Shown piece after piece: positions 1-11,937 of a stretch of 64,000 bases of DNA. Every line of letters starts with the position of its first letter. Position 1 is the stretch's first letter. The position numbers and the translations under genes are program-made. Source of the stretch: Euonymus europaeus. Taxonomy: Eukaryota > Streptophyta > Magnoliopsida > Celastrales > Celastraceae. The notes under the pieces are model-generated. The model saw nothing but the letters and a program-made list of their open reading frames with translations, was not told the DNA's origin and ran no database searches. The stretch lies in contig OY756971.1 in NCBI GenBank assembly GCA_963580455.1, positions 18,437,001-18,501,000 on the forward strand. The letters run 5' to 3'.

Positions 1-91
1 AATTATTAGGCAAGCGTAAAACTAAAAGCAGCACATTGGAAATGTAGCAAAAGAATCAGTTTACTTTGTGTTTTTTACTTATTTTCCAGAC

Positions 92-2899
92 CAGCCTTGA
101 TAGCATTCCCATTACAGAGATTGCTATCTGTGTTTTGTGACATAATTTAGCAAAGAATCTAAGATAAGGCAAAATTTAAGGAGTGGAGTTCTTACACAGA
201 TACAGAACTACCAACAGCAGAGCCGAAAAGTCCTTCAACTAGCAAGCAAATACCCTACACTCAGAGACCACAGAACAATGTTACCACTTTCTAAATGATT
301 AAATAACATGAGAACTATTTTGCAACAAGAGGGAGGCAAACGGAAAAAGAAGCATAGTGATCTTTGACTAACCTGGAGGCCAACACTTCGACTTAACACA
401 TGCACTGGAGGGTGTGTAGCACCAGCAAACCGTGCTGCTGCAAAGAATGCTCCAGTTGACTGCATTGAAAATAGACAGAAACAAATAAACAAGACTTCTT
501 TATTTTTTTCAAAGAAGATAAACAAATGACCTTCAAATATTATGAAATCTAGTCAATTCTGAATGGCAAATCAGGTAAAAAAATAACGGATGAGTGTGGA
601 AGTAAAGCAAACAAATCGCCATATGAATTATAAATTAAAGTAATCAAGTGTTAGAGATGAACCTCTGCAGACGAAACAAGTGCTGCACCCATCATCCCAA
701 AGACATGGCTTGCATTAAATATGGGAGTACCCCACTGAAACGGGTATGGAACTTTTATCCTATGGTAGAAAAAACAAAAAAAAAACATCACTTGAAGTAT
801 GAGATTCATGCAGGGGATAAAATAACTTGATTTAATCAACAAAAAAACCTTAAACTCTAGGCAATACCAAGGGGCAGATGATATGAGGTTAGAACTATCA
901 GTGCGGCAACTTATTTTAGTCTGCTGTCCGACATTATTGTAAGCACCAGCAGCTGTGAGGATAGCAGCAAAAGCCCAGATTATCCCTACGCATAAAAGTA
1001 GAGCAAACCTCTCAAGTATGTGATGGGACCGGGGATGGATGTTCTTCAAGTACTGCGCAGTAAATAAGGTTTTGATTACATTTGTTGAGAGAAATAACAA
1101 GATTACAATGAGACCATTCAGACTAAAGAACCCACCTGCTGTAAAAAGACTAGCAGAATCAGCATGGGAAGACCAATCTCCACACAGTTAGCAAGCTGCC
1201 CGGAACATATCTAGTGTTAGAATGATATTTGGTAGTTGAACTTTTCTGCACAAACGGTTTTCATTCCGAAAAATTACCTGCGGAAATCCCCTCATGAACA
1301 GACCAAGCCCAACCAAACAAACCACTGGCACAATGACAATTGGACCAAAGAATCTGCAGCCGCATAAAGAAAGAGGTAATGAGTAGAGATGGCAGTAATC
1401 AGAAATCCCTTATGAAGCAACAAATTTTTAAATGGAAAGGTATTAAAATTTAAAAGCAATGGAGTAGATAAGGAAATGAATTGACAAGTTACCTTGTAAA
1501 CCTTCCCCATGCATTACTATAACCAAGGATAATGGGAACAAAGGAAGCAACAATCAATGATCCCTGAATAGTTCTCATAGTGTATTTAAACCTCTGTAAA
1601 TGGTATCATAGTCATTGACACTGATACAGTTAGATAATTAAGAAGAGAAATATATCTTAGAAAATCTTATCTTAATTAAGTCCTGATTATAATATCAAAA
1701 GCATTGCTGCGCATGATCATAGTTCAACTTCAGATACCTCATGGCCATCGGTGAAGTCTCTATCAGCGTAATCATTAATGATCGATAACACCGGGACAAT
1801 GTAAGCAAACGAGGCATTCATCACAGTAGGGAGTCTGGTACCAAGTAACGTCTGAAGCAGTGTATTGATAGCCGCCATAAACAACAGAGTTTGAATGACA
1901 CGAGCTTTATCACCCTGTTAACGCCGAAGCCATATCCAGGCCAAAAAGGGTAAATTAGTTACGATCCATTTGCGCATCATTTAAATGGAGAATTGCGGCA
2001 TGAATAACAACATACACTGTCTCCACCCATTCGGGGCACAATTGTGCTGGCAATCAAGACTATACTTCCAAGCATCACGATATAGTGCTGGAAAGCCAGT
2101 AGACATGTTTCAGCTGTCAAATTCAATTAAATCATTTCTGATTAGTAAAGGAAATTCCAAAAGCACAACAACAACTCCAGCAAAAAGAGAAAAAAAAATC
2201 ATTATACAAATTGAGAAAAACACATCACTTATCGGAGGATCAAAAAGTGAATAAAATTCTAAAGTTCAAGAATTATATACGATTGCGATTGAATAATAAA
2301 TCTTTCAATAAAGTATAGGATCAAATTGTCCATCGAAATCAAGCATATGAATCTAAAAATGGAAAGCAAAGTATCAAGCTGTCCATGGAAATCGACCACG
2401 TGAATCTAAAAATGGAAAGCAAAGAACTCAGAAACAGATCCTATAAAATGCGAATCTAATTAAGGATCCTCTTTTTGGTCCAAACAGAGAAGTATATATG
2501 CTAAAAAGGAAAGAAAAAGTATCAACTTAATCATCCAGGACAAAAAAAAAAATCCAGTTATTGGGAAAAAGCACAGAACTTTCTATCCAAAATCTCAACT
2601 TCACCACCTGGTTTACTTTTCTTTCCTTTTTTAAATACTATTTTCTAATCTTTTTAATTTAGCAAAAATCAAACAATCATAAAAGCTAAATTAAAAGAAA
2701 TATAGAGGATAGAAAACAAAATCAGAAAGAGAGACTAACGCCAAGAAGGGTTCGAGTGGATGCAGTATTGGAGCTGTTGGAGCTGCTCGGCTGGAGTCCA
2801 ACTGGGTCCCTTCGACAACCCAAGTGCAAGTGAAGGAGGCTTTGGAGCCGTCTGTGCTGGCGGCGGTGGTTGAAGGTTGTGGTGTCCTGTTTCTACCAT
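92..2899 (-). CDS. Nucleobase-ascorbate transporter (NAT/NCS2 family), N-terminal part, multi-exon, runs off window
   Basis: A plant NAT permease, a polytopic membrane protein whose family moves purines, uracil or ascorbate. Exons on the minus strand with GT..AG borders: 2899-2740 (ATG at 2899), 2113-2016, 1914-1738, 1593-1493, 1353-1278, 1195-1136, 1052-868, 759-663, 459-373 and possibly 127-92. Reading phases join cleanly. Family landmarks are PSWTPAEQLQQLQYCIHSNP in exon 1, LLAFQHYIVMLG and IVPRMGGD in exon 2, TLLQTLLGTRLPTVMNASFA and VLSIINDYAD in exon 3, VEIGLPMLILL in exon 6, CRTDSSNLISSAPW in exon 7, VPYPFQWG in exon 8 and HVLSRSVGLQ in exon 9. The candidate exon 10 has the expected 12-codon length but is poorly conserved. 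The NAT signature (QNxGxxxxTxG) would lie to the left and is not in the window. Family membership is secure; whether the gene is intact is not. Confidence 0.85.
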
Positions 2900-3090
2900 T
2901 TCTTCTTCTCTAGATGGCTTACTGAATTTGCTCTGAAACTAAATCTTACTGTATAACCCTGTTCCCAAGAGAAAAGAAAGATCAAAGAAATTGTTGTATT
3001 GAAAAATGGAAGGAGAGAGTTTTATCACTAAAATTAAATTAAATTAAATTAAAAAATCTTCCGCGTAATTTACTAAAAAGACCTTCTACT
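2900..3090 (-). promoter_or_regulatory. Upstream region of the NAT gene
   Basis: This stretch holds the 5' leader and proximal promoter of the NAT gene by position only. It has an A/T-rich segment of tandem AAATT units at about 3028-3052. I see no clear TATA box, so no site is called. Confidence 0.3.
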
Positions 3091-3506
3091 GTGCTATGTT
3101 TGGGAAGGTTTAAAAGAGGGTCAGTGCATTGGTTTTCAAGGAGTGTATATCTACATATTTTAATATATTTTATTGGTCTTTTAATAAATATATTTTTTCT
3201 CTCTCTATTTTTAAATATACTACGCTGACCCTCCTCTCTTCTTTATTTGGGAAGGTGTTAGGAGGAGTTCGTTTATTCGCAAAATTCTTACTTGACATGA
3301 ACAATTTGAAGTGTTTAAAGGGATTCATGAATCCCTCACAACAATTTTTTTCCAACCCTTGAAAATGAGGGATTGGTAGACGTTTACTCACATAAAAGTC
3401 TTCAACCCCTATCAATACAAGACAAGAATTTATTTGTATGAACCTCTCTCAATTTAATCCTTTTTAACCCAATATCTCTCAACTCAACCCTTCCCCAAAC
3501 ATAGCC
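3091..3506. mobile_element. Fold-back (MITE-like) element with GCTATGTTTGGG termini
   Basis: The left end (3093-3110, GCTATGTTTGGGAAGG) recurs in reverse complement at the right end (3486-3505), giving imperfect terminal inverted repeats around about 415 bp. The interior folds further: 3319-3336 is a perfect 18-bp palindrome centred on TTCATGAA, and GGGAAGG/CCAACCC-type segments face each other. No coding capacity is convincing on either strand. No clear target-site duplication was found, so the superfamily is unassigned. Confidence 0.5.
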
Positions 3507-5600
3507 TAAGAGAGAAGGGTGTGTAACACCAACCACAATAATGGAACACCAATGTCTCCATTAACTTTTCATTTGAGTTTTATTTCTATTATGTAAAAAA
3601 TGATCTCATATATTTATCCACATCAACAAAATACGTTTTTTAATATAATCACATCAACAAAACAATCTCCTAATACAATTTTTTCATTACCCAAAAATTA
3701 AACCACTAATATTTCATTCTTTCATTCATTTCTTACTAAAATTAATATTGAGTCCAAGCTTCATTACTCAAAAATCAAGCCACCCGTTACTAAAATACAT
3801 CCACCCAGTACAATGACAATAACAAAATACATCTCCCATCAAACATTTAATTGTACAGAATCATTGTGATTACTCCAAGGTTTCTTAACAAAACAAAGCG
3901 TATAGTGATAACGTATGGGCAGACGCGTGGGAGTCCAGTTTCCGAGAAGTTCCAACTTTATTACAACGCTCATCCCTGTAATTAATAACTCCCTGTTTCC
4001 ATTAAATAACAACCATGCCATTACGAGCTCGAAAGCCCTATTTAAGCAAAGATAAAATAAACAGACATTAATTAAAGAAACAATTTTGATACACAAATCT
4101 TTGCGGTGGGGGTGAGATCGAGTACAGGTAACATATCCATAACTTCCCCCTGTAAGTCTATTCAGTGTGTTATAAAAGCCATGTTCAACGTTGACTTAGG
4201 CTAGGGATTAGATCACTGGTTCGACCAGTATGGTATTAATAAATTTAAAAATAATATATATAAAAAGTAATATTAAAAATAAATATGTTAATAATATGAT
4301 AAAATTATACGTAAAAAAATCTAGGACATTAGAGAATCCAATTTATATCATAATAACTCAATATATATGAAAATCGAAATTTTCATCATTGGTTAACAAT
4401 ATAAATATAAAAACTCAATCAATAGCCAAATTAATTACAGTTCAAACTATAAAAGAACACATAATTTATAAACATTTCAAAATTTTCAAAATTAAAATTT
4501 TAAATTTTTTAAATTTTGTTTAAAAAAATTGTTCGGATTTTATAAAAATCGGCCAGTTTGATCGGTTATTTCCGGTTCGATTATTTAACTGGTATGAGTG
4601 ATAAAACCATGTCAACATGGCCACCGATTTTAAGGCCAACTTAAAAAAACATTGAGTCATTTTTGAAAGTTTAAATTGCAAACTTAATCATTAGACCAAT
4701 TGGTTATCTTCATTGAGTCAGAGGCATATGCATTTGAGATTTCTGTTTGATTCTCAGTGTGATGCAATCCCGTTCGATTTTGTACTGAGCCTCGATTCAA
4801 CTTTTTTATTGATAGATCGTGCGTTCGGCTTACTCGGAACAAATTTAAGCCCAACTTAACCAACCAAAAGACAAGCCCAATAATGTCAATCTAGGTTATC
4901 CAAAATAAATTAACCATTAGGCCACATCTTCGTGTGTAAAAGAAAAAACAGTACTTAATACTTGCTAAACTACTTCTAAAGATAGAAATAAAATGGGGCA
5001 CCAAATTCAGCTCTTTGATGATGCTGCTATTTGCAATTAAATGTCATCGACAATATGATGTCTGAATTGATATTTATCCACCAACTTTTCTTTGAATACA
5101 ATCAATCTCGCAAATATTAGTTTTGCTTTCGTGAAAGATGACAAAAAAGATTACTTTAAAGGAGATTATGATTGGACCTTTCTATCATTCTGTGGGGACG
5201 CGGTAGTGGTATTAACGGTAATTTGGAACTTAGTTGAGTGGTATTAGAGGAAATTAAACAGCCACTGAAAGATTTAAAATCTCGCGCTACCCACGTGACA
5301 CCATGCGATCTGTGGGGGACAACGTGCGCAGTCAGAGGTCGTTTTCTGTTAAATTAAGAAAGTAGAGATTAAAATCAATAACCAAATTCTCAATGAGTAC
5401 GGACGTCGGCACCGACTTTAATTTAACGTTCGAGTGCATGTGGTGGTAAAGCAGGCGTCAGCGGTTGGTACGACCACAGCACTGTAATCGGAGATGTAGA
5501 TCCCATGGAGTTCAACTGCAGTGCTAATCTGTAGATTCACATACAGCTCATCAATATGTTTTCATATGTGTAGGATCATGAATGAATTTTACTTACTTGT
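3507..5600. other. Intergenic, no gene seen
   Basis: AT-rich DNA without convincing coding potential. Short reading frames lack family resemblance and codon bias. A CACGTG G-box-like hexamer occurs at about 5292-5297 but is not next to a recognised gene. Confidence 0.4.
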
Positions 5601-5639
5601 TGCGGAACCAGAGACTATAACAGGTGTAGAATAAAACAT

Positions 5640-6228
5640 GCGGCTAAGGAAGCTATCTTTAGTATCTAAACAAGAACTACACTCTGTATCTAATGAAAAG
5701 CTTCAATCCGTATATCTAGAAGACATGCAGCTAATAGGTCTTATCCAGAGGAAGTTATATGGAAGAAGTAACAACTGTCAAAAGAAAAGTTACAACAGCC
5801 CAGAGCAGTTATCACGGGAGTTACAAGAAACGGTTAACCTCTCATTCCTATAAAAGCCTACTAAATCCGCATTTGTAAGAGGCATGATTCTTGAGTACTT
5901 AATAACATATCAGATATCCGTAGATGTAGGGCAAGTTGCCGAACCACGTACATTCTTGTATTTGTTCCTTAAGCAGTTTTCTTTCCTTAAGCAATTTTTC
6001 ATCTTTAAGCATTCAATTACATTCGGTGCAAATCTAGCATCGACAATTGGCGCCGTCTATGGGAAACGAAGCATTTCCATATATAGTCATGTCACAAATT
6101 CCGAAAGAGGTAAGGCGGGAAGATTCTCTACACTCAGAGGAAGATAGGGTTCAAGAACAAATTCCCAACGAAATGGAATTGGAAGAAGCCCTCCTCAAGG
6201 CGGAGGAAGACTTACAAGAAAGATAAGA
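5640..6228 (+). mobile_element. Ty3/gypsy-type LTR retrotransposon remnant: LTR 3' part, PBS-like site, start of gag
   Basis: A TATAAAAG box lies at about 5850. A putative LTR end in CGACA at 6045 is followed after two bases by TGGCGCCGTCTATGGG (6048-6063), a sequence typically found just inside the 5' LTR of plant gypsy elements as the primer binding region. An ATG at 6089 then opens a 45-codon gag-like acidic, glutamate-rich frame that stops at TAA 6224-6226. Everything beyond is missing: at about 6230 the sequence changes to a Copia fragment in the opposite orientation. The 5' limit of the LTR was not resolved. Confidence 0.6.
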
Positions 6229-6229
6229 G

Positions 6230-6490
6230 CATGCCCAGAGTTTAGAATCATAAGTCATATGAGGAGTGGCTCCAGAGTCAATTATCCATGTATTATTTGA
6301 AATAGAATGATTGGTTGATATGGCCTTACCCTCATGACGTGTAGTGGTAGCTAATGCAGTAGCTTGATCCGACAACATGTTTGGCTCCTTAGAGAAGTCA
6401 GTAGCTTTTGTTTCGGCAATAAATTCCCGTTGCTTGTAGTGTCGTGAATTCCTTGTCTTGCCCGTGCAGGAACGTGGAATCAACAGAAGT
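6230..6490 (-). mobile_element. Ty1/Copia pol fragment (protease region)
   Basis: Read on the minus strand, this segment encodes the Copia aspartic protease entry motif, WIIDSGATPHMT, near 6245-6290, preceded by a Ser/Thr/Asn-rich stretch as is usual between the gag zinc knuckle and the protease. The catalytic DSG triad is intact. No integrase or RT follows; the fragment ends at the gypsy-like sequence around 6230. This is a dead fragment of a retrotransposon polyprotein. Confidence 0.65.
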
Positions 6491-6639
6491 AAGGACAGGT
6501 TTCGCTTGCTTACAACAACAGGTTGGGGAAGAAGTAAGATGGGATGCATAAAAGTAGGTGCATGCACCGTCGAGGAGGTCCGAAAGCAAGTTGAGTCGGT
6601 GAGGTAGTGACGCGTGAGTGGAAGCAACGGGGCCACTTA

Positions 6640-6817
6640 GAAGAAGATGGTCGGAAGAAAGATGTCGTTTTTTGCAGCCCAACGTAGGCTAGAATGGTGT
6701 GCTTGACGAAGCAGAGACGACCACCAATCGCACGTTTACGGGAAAACACTCTGAACTCGCGCTGTAAGAGCTCGAAATCCACAAACTTTAAAGAAGAAAT
6801 AAAAGTAGTAGAGTAGT
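6640..6817. other. Intergenic spacer, origin unclear
   Basis: This may still belong to the Copia-side insertion. Overlapping minus-strand frames are open here but match no family I recognise. Confidence 0.25.
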
Positions 6818-6941
6818 ATATTAGATTAGATTAGATTAGATATTAGATATTAGATATTAGATTAGAAGTATTAGATTAGATAAGATATTAGAGAATAGTA
6901 TTATATTAGATTAGATTAGATTAGATATTAGATTAGATTAA
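6818..6941. repeat. TTAGA microsatellite, interrupted
   Basis: Repeats of TTAGA, with variant ATATTAGA steps, run almost continuously for about 120 bp. The unit differs from the plant telomere repeat TTTAGGG, so it is read as a simple pentamer satellite. Confidence 0.85.
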
Positions 6942-7512
6942 TGATTTCAAGTCGAATCACGGGTTTGGGCCAGTCACATCTTGGCCCAAATGGTCGACTT
7001 TGAGTAAGGCTCGATCCCAAAAATTACTCCCAAACCTATCCAAGCATTGGATCAGACTCCTCAGGCGTGATGTAATTTTGAGCCTGGACCAGACTTTGAC
7101 CTGCGAATCAGTGCTACCATGCTGGGCTCGGATTCGACCAAGACCCATAGACCAAACGGTGATGGCTCTGCACAGAGGTCAAGCGAATGCGTGGATCACA
7201 CATGATATATGATATGTGACTAATGCACATGAAATAACAGCATTTAATAACTTGTCCACTTTTTGCCGAGACTTTTTTATATAAAAAAGAAAGAATTAAC
7301 TGTCACTAAGCTATCAGCAGCCTACATAGCATGACTGAACCTACCTTGCGTTACTCTCTCACTCACGGAATGGGAAGCGCATAATTTGGGGTTTTCTTTT
7401 AAATACTCTCTCTTTTCAAATAACTTCCCTGGGAAATCTCTTCGCATTGTTTGGTCTCTACTGGAATCAATTGTATTTGTGTCCAATTAGAAGCTAAAGT
7501 TTGGTTTCTTTA
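6942..7512. other. Intergenic and upstream region of the first B3 gene
   Basis: No gene is supported in the left part. The right part (about 7370-7512) is the likely promoter and 5' leader of the B3 gene that starts at 7532, with a CT-rich tract at about 7344-7420 of the kind common in plant leaders. Confidence 0.35.
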
Positions 7513-7590
7513 ATGTCAGAATCAGTCGAAGATGGTGAACGCGAGCGAACCTGCCTTCTTTGCCATTTTTTCCTCTTCTTCGACCTCTGA
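7513..7590 (+). promoter_or_regulatory. Overlapping upstream ORF at the B3 gene start
   Basis: An ATG at 7513 opens a 25-codon frame that ends at TGA 7588-7590. It starts 19 bases before the B3 start codon at 7532 and overlaps it in another frame. If the transcript starts upstream, ribosomes using this ATG would pass the main start. The regulatory role is inferred. Confidence 0.4.
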
Positions 7591-10500
7591 GAGACTGGTA
7601 ATTTTTCTCTCCTTTCAAGTTTCAGTTTTTTCTTCCTTTATGTTGATTTGATTTGGGCTGTGAATTTTGTATTCTGAAATAAATTAGGGTTCTTGTGAAG
7701 TTTTCACTCAATTTATTTGGGGAAGCTATATCATTAATTGACGACCGTCTGAATATGGTTTGTATTGCATCTCAGTTTGATGTGAGAAAATCATGGAATC
7801 TTCTCAATAGCAGTAGCACCCAAGTTTTCTGAAGTATGCCAGGCTGTTGTATTTTGTTTTATGAATGCGTATGAACTATGTTTGGTTCCTCTGGTAGTGC
7901 TTTGTGAAGACGATTCCTTATTGTATTACGTTTCTGGCAAACAAATAAAAGGTGTAATATCCTTACCTAGAAAATAATATCATTTAAAATTGGTATTGAG
8001 ATTTCATTACTTGGCAATTTGCAAAAAAAAAAATGATTAAAACACAGTTATGTAAGAACATTGATTAAACGTAGCATTGTACCTACTACTATTGCATGCT
8101 TGTGAAATTACACTGTTGCATATATGTTTTTTGCTTTGATTATACAACACTGTAATGGAGTATCTTAAGTGAGTGCTTTCGATTCGCTCTTGTACTTGAG
8201 AGCTGGTATGGTGTTCTTCTGTTCTTTAATTTGTTTGAAAGGATTATAAGAGGAGATTCTCTCCCTGTGTTTGATTATTTCGTAATTGGAGTGATGGAAA
8301 AAGCGTTAGTATCATATTACAGCAAAACAGCCTCATAAACTTTTCGAGCGCTTTGGATTTCTTTTGTCTTTCAGCAACCGTGATGGTGGTTTCATGAAGA
8401 AAATCATGTGATCAGCAATTCCTGGGCCATTTTTTTTGTGTGTGCAGAGGTTTATTAACATTATGAATTTCCTTTAGCAGTAACTTGAGCTGTTTTTCTC
8501 ACTGGAGGAGAAATCTCTGCTAAGCCGTAAGGGCCAATCAAAGGATATAGTGAGCTGTGGGTTATCATTTCATAAATTCACAACTGCAAATCTGATGTAG
8601 TAATTACGTGGATAAGTTATTTTGCTTCTTGACTATTTGAGAGCTGATCAAATCAGTTGTAATGTTTTGTTTTATCTTTATCAGTCTTATCATGAAATTT
8701 CATCTGCATTGCTGGATGCTGATGGATTTCATATCGGTGTCTCAGAAAATTCCAGAGAAGTTCATCAAACACATTAATGATGGAACAATGTTTGGTCCGA
8801 TTGTCCTAATTGGCCCTAGTGGGAGTTCATGGCATGTTGACTTGAGTCAGCAGGATGATGGTTTATTTCTTTGTCAAGGTTGGCCAGAATTTGCTAGAGA
8901 TCATTTCCTAGAATGTGGCGACCTTTTAGTTTTCAGATATGATGGTGAGTTGCATTTCACTGTGGAAGTGTTTGATCAAAGTGCATGTAAGAAAGAGTAT
9001 GTATTTAATTCTGAATGCAGTCAAGAGCTGTGTGAATTTGATAAAAATTACAGACAAAAGAGGGAAAGGGAGGCCGATGGTGTATCTTCAACTGGAATTT
9101 TTGAAGGCGTGCCAAAAAGATTAAGAGGCAGCTCCGCTGTTTTCTATCCCAAATGCAGAGACATGGATGCTGATGCACATTTATCTGATAAGGAAGGATG
9201 TAGAAATGAGGAGGTAATAACAACTGAAGCATTGCGAGATGAAAATTATTCAAGGGAAACAAACCAATATGGCAGTTTAGTAAAGATTTACTCTATGCCC
9301 CCACAGTCAAAAGATTGCAGTGGAAAGCCAGGTAATGAAGCTACTAAATTTTCAGCCCATGGGTATTCTAAACAGGATCATTTTTTTGTTTTCCCTTGTG
9401 GTGTCTTTGTATTTAGTGTCTTTTTTTTGGCGGGTAAGAAATGCATTAAGAAAAAGAAATGTACTTGTATGTTGTGTCTCTAGTATGCCAACTTTTGCTT
9501 GAAGATAGATTTTTCATCAAATTGGTAATAGAATGGAACAATCAATTAGATTATCTGTTTGGAAGCTCTCTTTTCGGGTGCTTTACATATTGATTTTAAA
9601 CATTCTTTCATTGATATCTTGAGACAATCATGTACTACTCTGATTAGAACAGAAATTAAAAATACAGTAAAATCTCACAGAGGCAGAAGTCAAGAAAAGA
9701 ACAGGAAGAGAGGAAAACTCCAACATGCGTGGATGTTATTTGTCCATGTTGCCGGAGAATGAAGAGAAAAGAGTTGCTCAGTCTTTTACTTCGAGCTTTC
9801 CAATTTTTGTAAGAGTCATGAAAAGGTTCAACATCAGTGGTTCATATACCCTTGTAAGTACATGTTGATTATGAATTTGCTTCTACCTCATGAACTATTG
9901 AATTTATGTGGAACTTGATATTTCTCTTCCAGTCTCTTTCAAATGGTTGCTGCACCCCATAATCATAGACCTATCTAATGTCAATGATGAAATTGGCCAA
10001 CTTTAACCCTGTTGTAAGGTGGCCCCGCATTTCTCAAGCCCTTGGAATCCTGTTAACGAAAAAAACTGTATGAATATTGGTTTAAGAAATGGTGAACTAG
10101 AACCAAGCATGTGAATCGTTCTAACGTTGTCCAAACGCAGGGAATGGACAACATCCTCAGCATCCACCCACATTTATCTTAATTATATGGAGGTTCTTTG
10201 ATGTTGCGGGCTGGAATTTTCCTCATCTTGGGGCATGAATTTAATATAACATAAATGATGTCTTTGTCAATCATATTTTCCACGGTCCATGGACAGAGTA
10301 TGATATTTTTCACGCCACTTTTTTTTTTTTTTTTGCAGAATATTCCTTATAAATTTTCAATGGCACATCTTCCAACTTGCAAAACAGAGATTGTACTTCG
10401 CAATCTGAAAGGGGCATGTTGGACTGTTAATTCTGTACCGACAACAAGAGTGCACACTAGTCATACTTTCTGTGGAGGATGGATATCCTTTGTCCGTGAC

Positions 10501-11937
10501 AATGACATCAAGATGGAGGACATCTGTGTTTTTGAACTTGTGTACAAATCTGAATTCCGTGTTCATATCCTTCGAGTTGGAAAGGAAAAACATGACGTGC
10601 TAAGTGAAAAACAAGCTTTGCATGGGGTAAATGTTGGATGTGCCAACACTTGGTACAAAACTTCTGATGGCTTGCTGAACAAAGTGAGAAAAACCTCTTC
10701 AAAATTCCATGCAAAATGCTTAAAGAAGGTGGGAAGTTGTGACAAAAGTGGGTCTAATAAGGGTCAAGAATCCTCATCTACCAACCACACAAGGAAACAT
10801 GGTAGTGCAATTAAGAAATCTGCTGGTAATATCTTTAAGTCAATATTCAACATTGAAAAGCTGCAATCATTTCTACGTTGGTTTTTCCATTGAGGAATCT
10901 TCAGTAATTGAATTACTAGGCTCTATATCAACCTAGACCTTTTTGCCCTCCTTTCTTCATTGTGAAATGTTGCGTAATTCGGTGACCGGTTTTGATGCAT
11001 ATCATGCCCAAAGATACGCTAGATTCTTAAATTCCTATTTTACTTTTCTAGTGTGCTGAAGCATAATATATACTGGTCTGTGCTCTGAATTTTCAGTGTT
11101 TTTGAACTGCAATAATATTCTTGCTTGCGTTTCTTAAGGATCTTCATAATAGCCTTTCAAATGTTTCTATGCTTTAAGATGGTTTATGAATTGTGAAGCA
11201 GAGGGAGCCATTGGGAGGGGTAATAGTATGGAAACTGAGTTGGGTTCTCGAGCTGGAGGTGGTTCAAGAATAGTGATGGCGCTAGATGAAGAAAAAGCTG
11301 CCAAGACTTTTGCCTCAGGCTTTCCTCATTTTGTGAGAATCATGAGGAAATTTAATGTCAGTGGTTCATATACTCTGGTGAGTGTTGTTACACTTTCCAT
11401 TTTTGTTTCTTTTGGTTGCTCACTTGCTAAAATATCATGAAAGAACCAAGGTTATGCTAATGAGGCACTGGTACTCAGTAATTCAAGACTCTTTTTTTGA
11501 ATGTGTGTTTATATTCACAATTTATGGCTTGACAACTTTAGGGCTTGAAGCCGTTGCTTCTCCTCTTCATGGGGTGAACTCATCTGAACCACGCTAGCTT
11601 GATCTCTGAAAATGATTTAAGTTCCTTTGCTCTCTTATTTACTATATATCTTATGCAGAAAATACCGCGCAAGTTCTCTGCAGCGCATCTTCCTAACTGC
11701 AAATCTGAGATTGTTATCCGTAATTCTAAAGGGGAAAATTGGACGGTAAATTCAGTCCCAGACTCAAAAGGGCGAATGGTTAATACTTTTTGTGGAGGTT
11801 GGATGGCCTTTGTCCGTGGCAATGACCTCAAAGAGGGAGATGTTTGCATCTTTGAACTTGTTAATACTTGTGAGATGCGTGTGCATATATCTGGGGTTGA
11901 GAAAATATTGCTTGATCTCCAGTGTGGAAACACATAA
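7532..11937 (+). CDS. REM-type B3 domain protein with three B3 domains (six exons)
   Basis: A nuclear DNA-binding protein of the REM (reproductive meristem) class of B3 proteins, predicted at 588 aa. Exons: 7532-7597, 8746-9331, 9681-9853, 10339-10825, 11202-11377 and 11659-11937; borders are GT..AG and phases join with no remainder. Domain 1 (about residues 9-105) has AFFAIFSS, then KIPEKFIKHI, GPSGSSWHVDL, GWPEFARDHFLECGD and FTVEVFD. Domain 2 (about 245-357) has SFPIFVRVMKRFNISGSYTL, NIPYKFSMAHLP, FCGGWISFVRDNDI and FELV. Domain 3 (about 466-578) repeats this with KIPRKFSAAHLP and FCGGWMAFVRGNDL. The second half of exon 2 is a charged linker. The start was chosen because exon 1 supplies the first B3 strand in phase. 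Partner DNA and targets cannot be read from sequence. The later exon ends are the less certain part. Confidence 0.85.

Noticed and set aside
3129..3415. Overlapping frames on both strands
   Set aside because: They are explained by the fold-back element; open frames on both strands are expected from its internal symmetry.
6818..6941. Interstitial telomere array
   Set aside because: The unit is TTAGA, not TTTAGGG.
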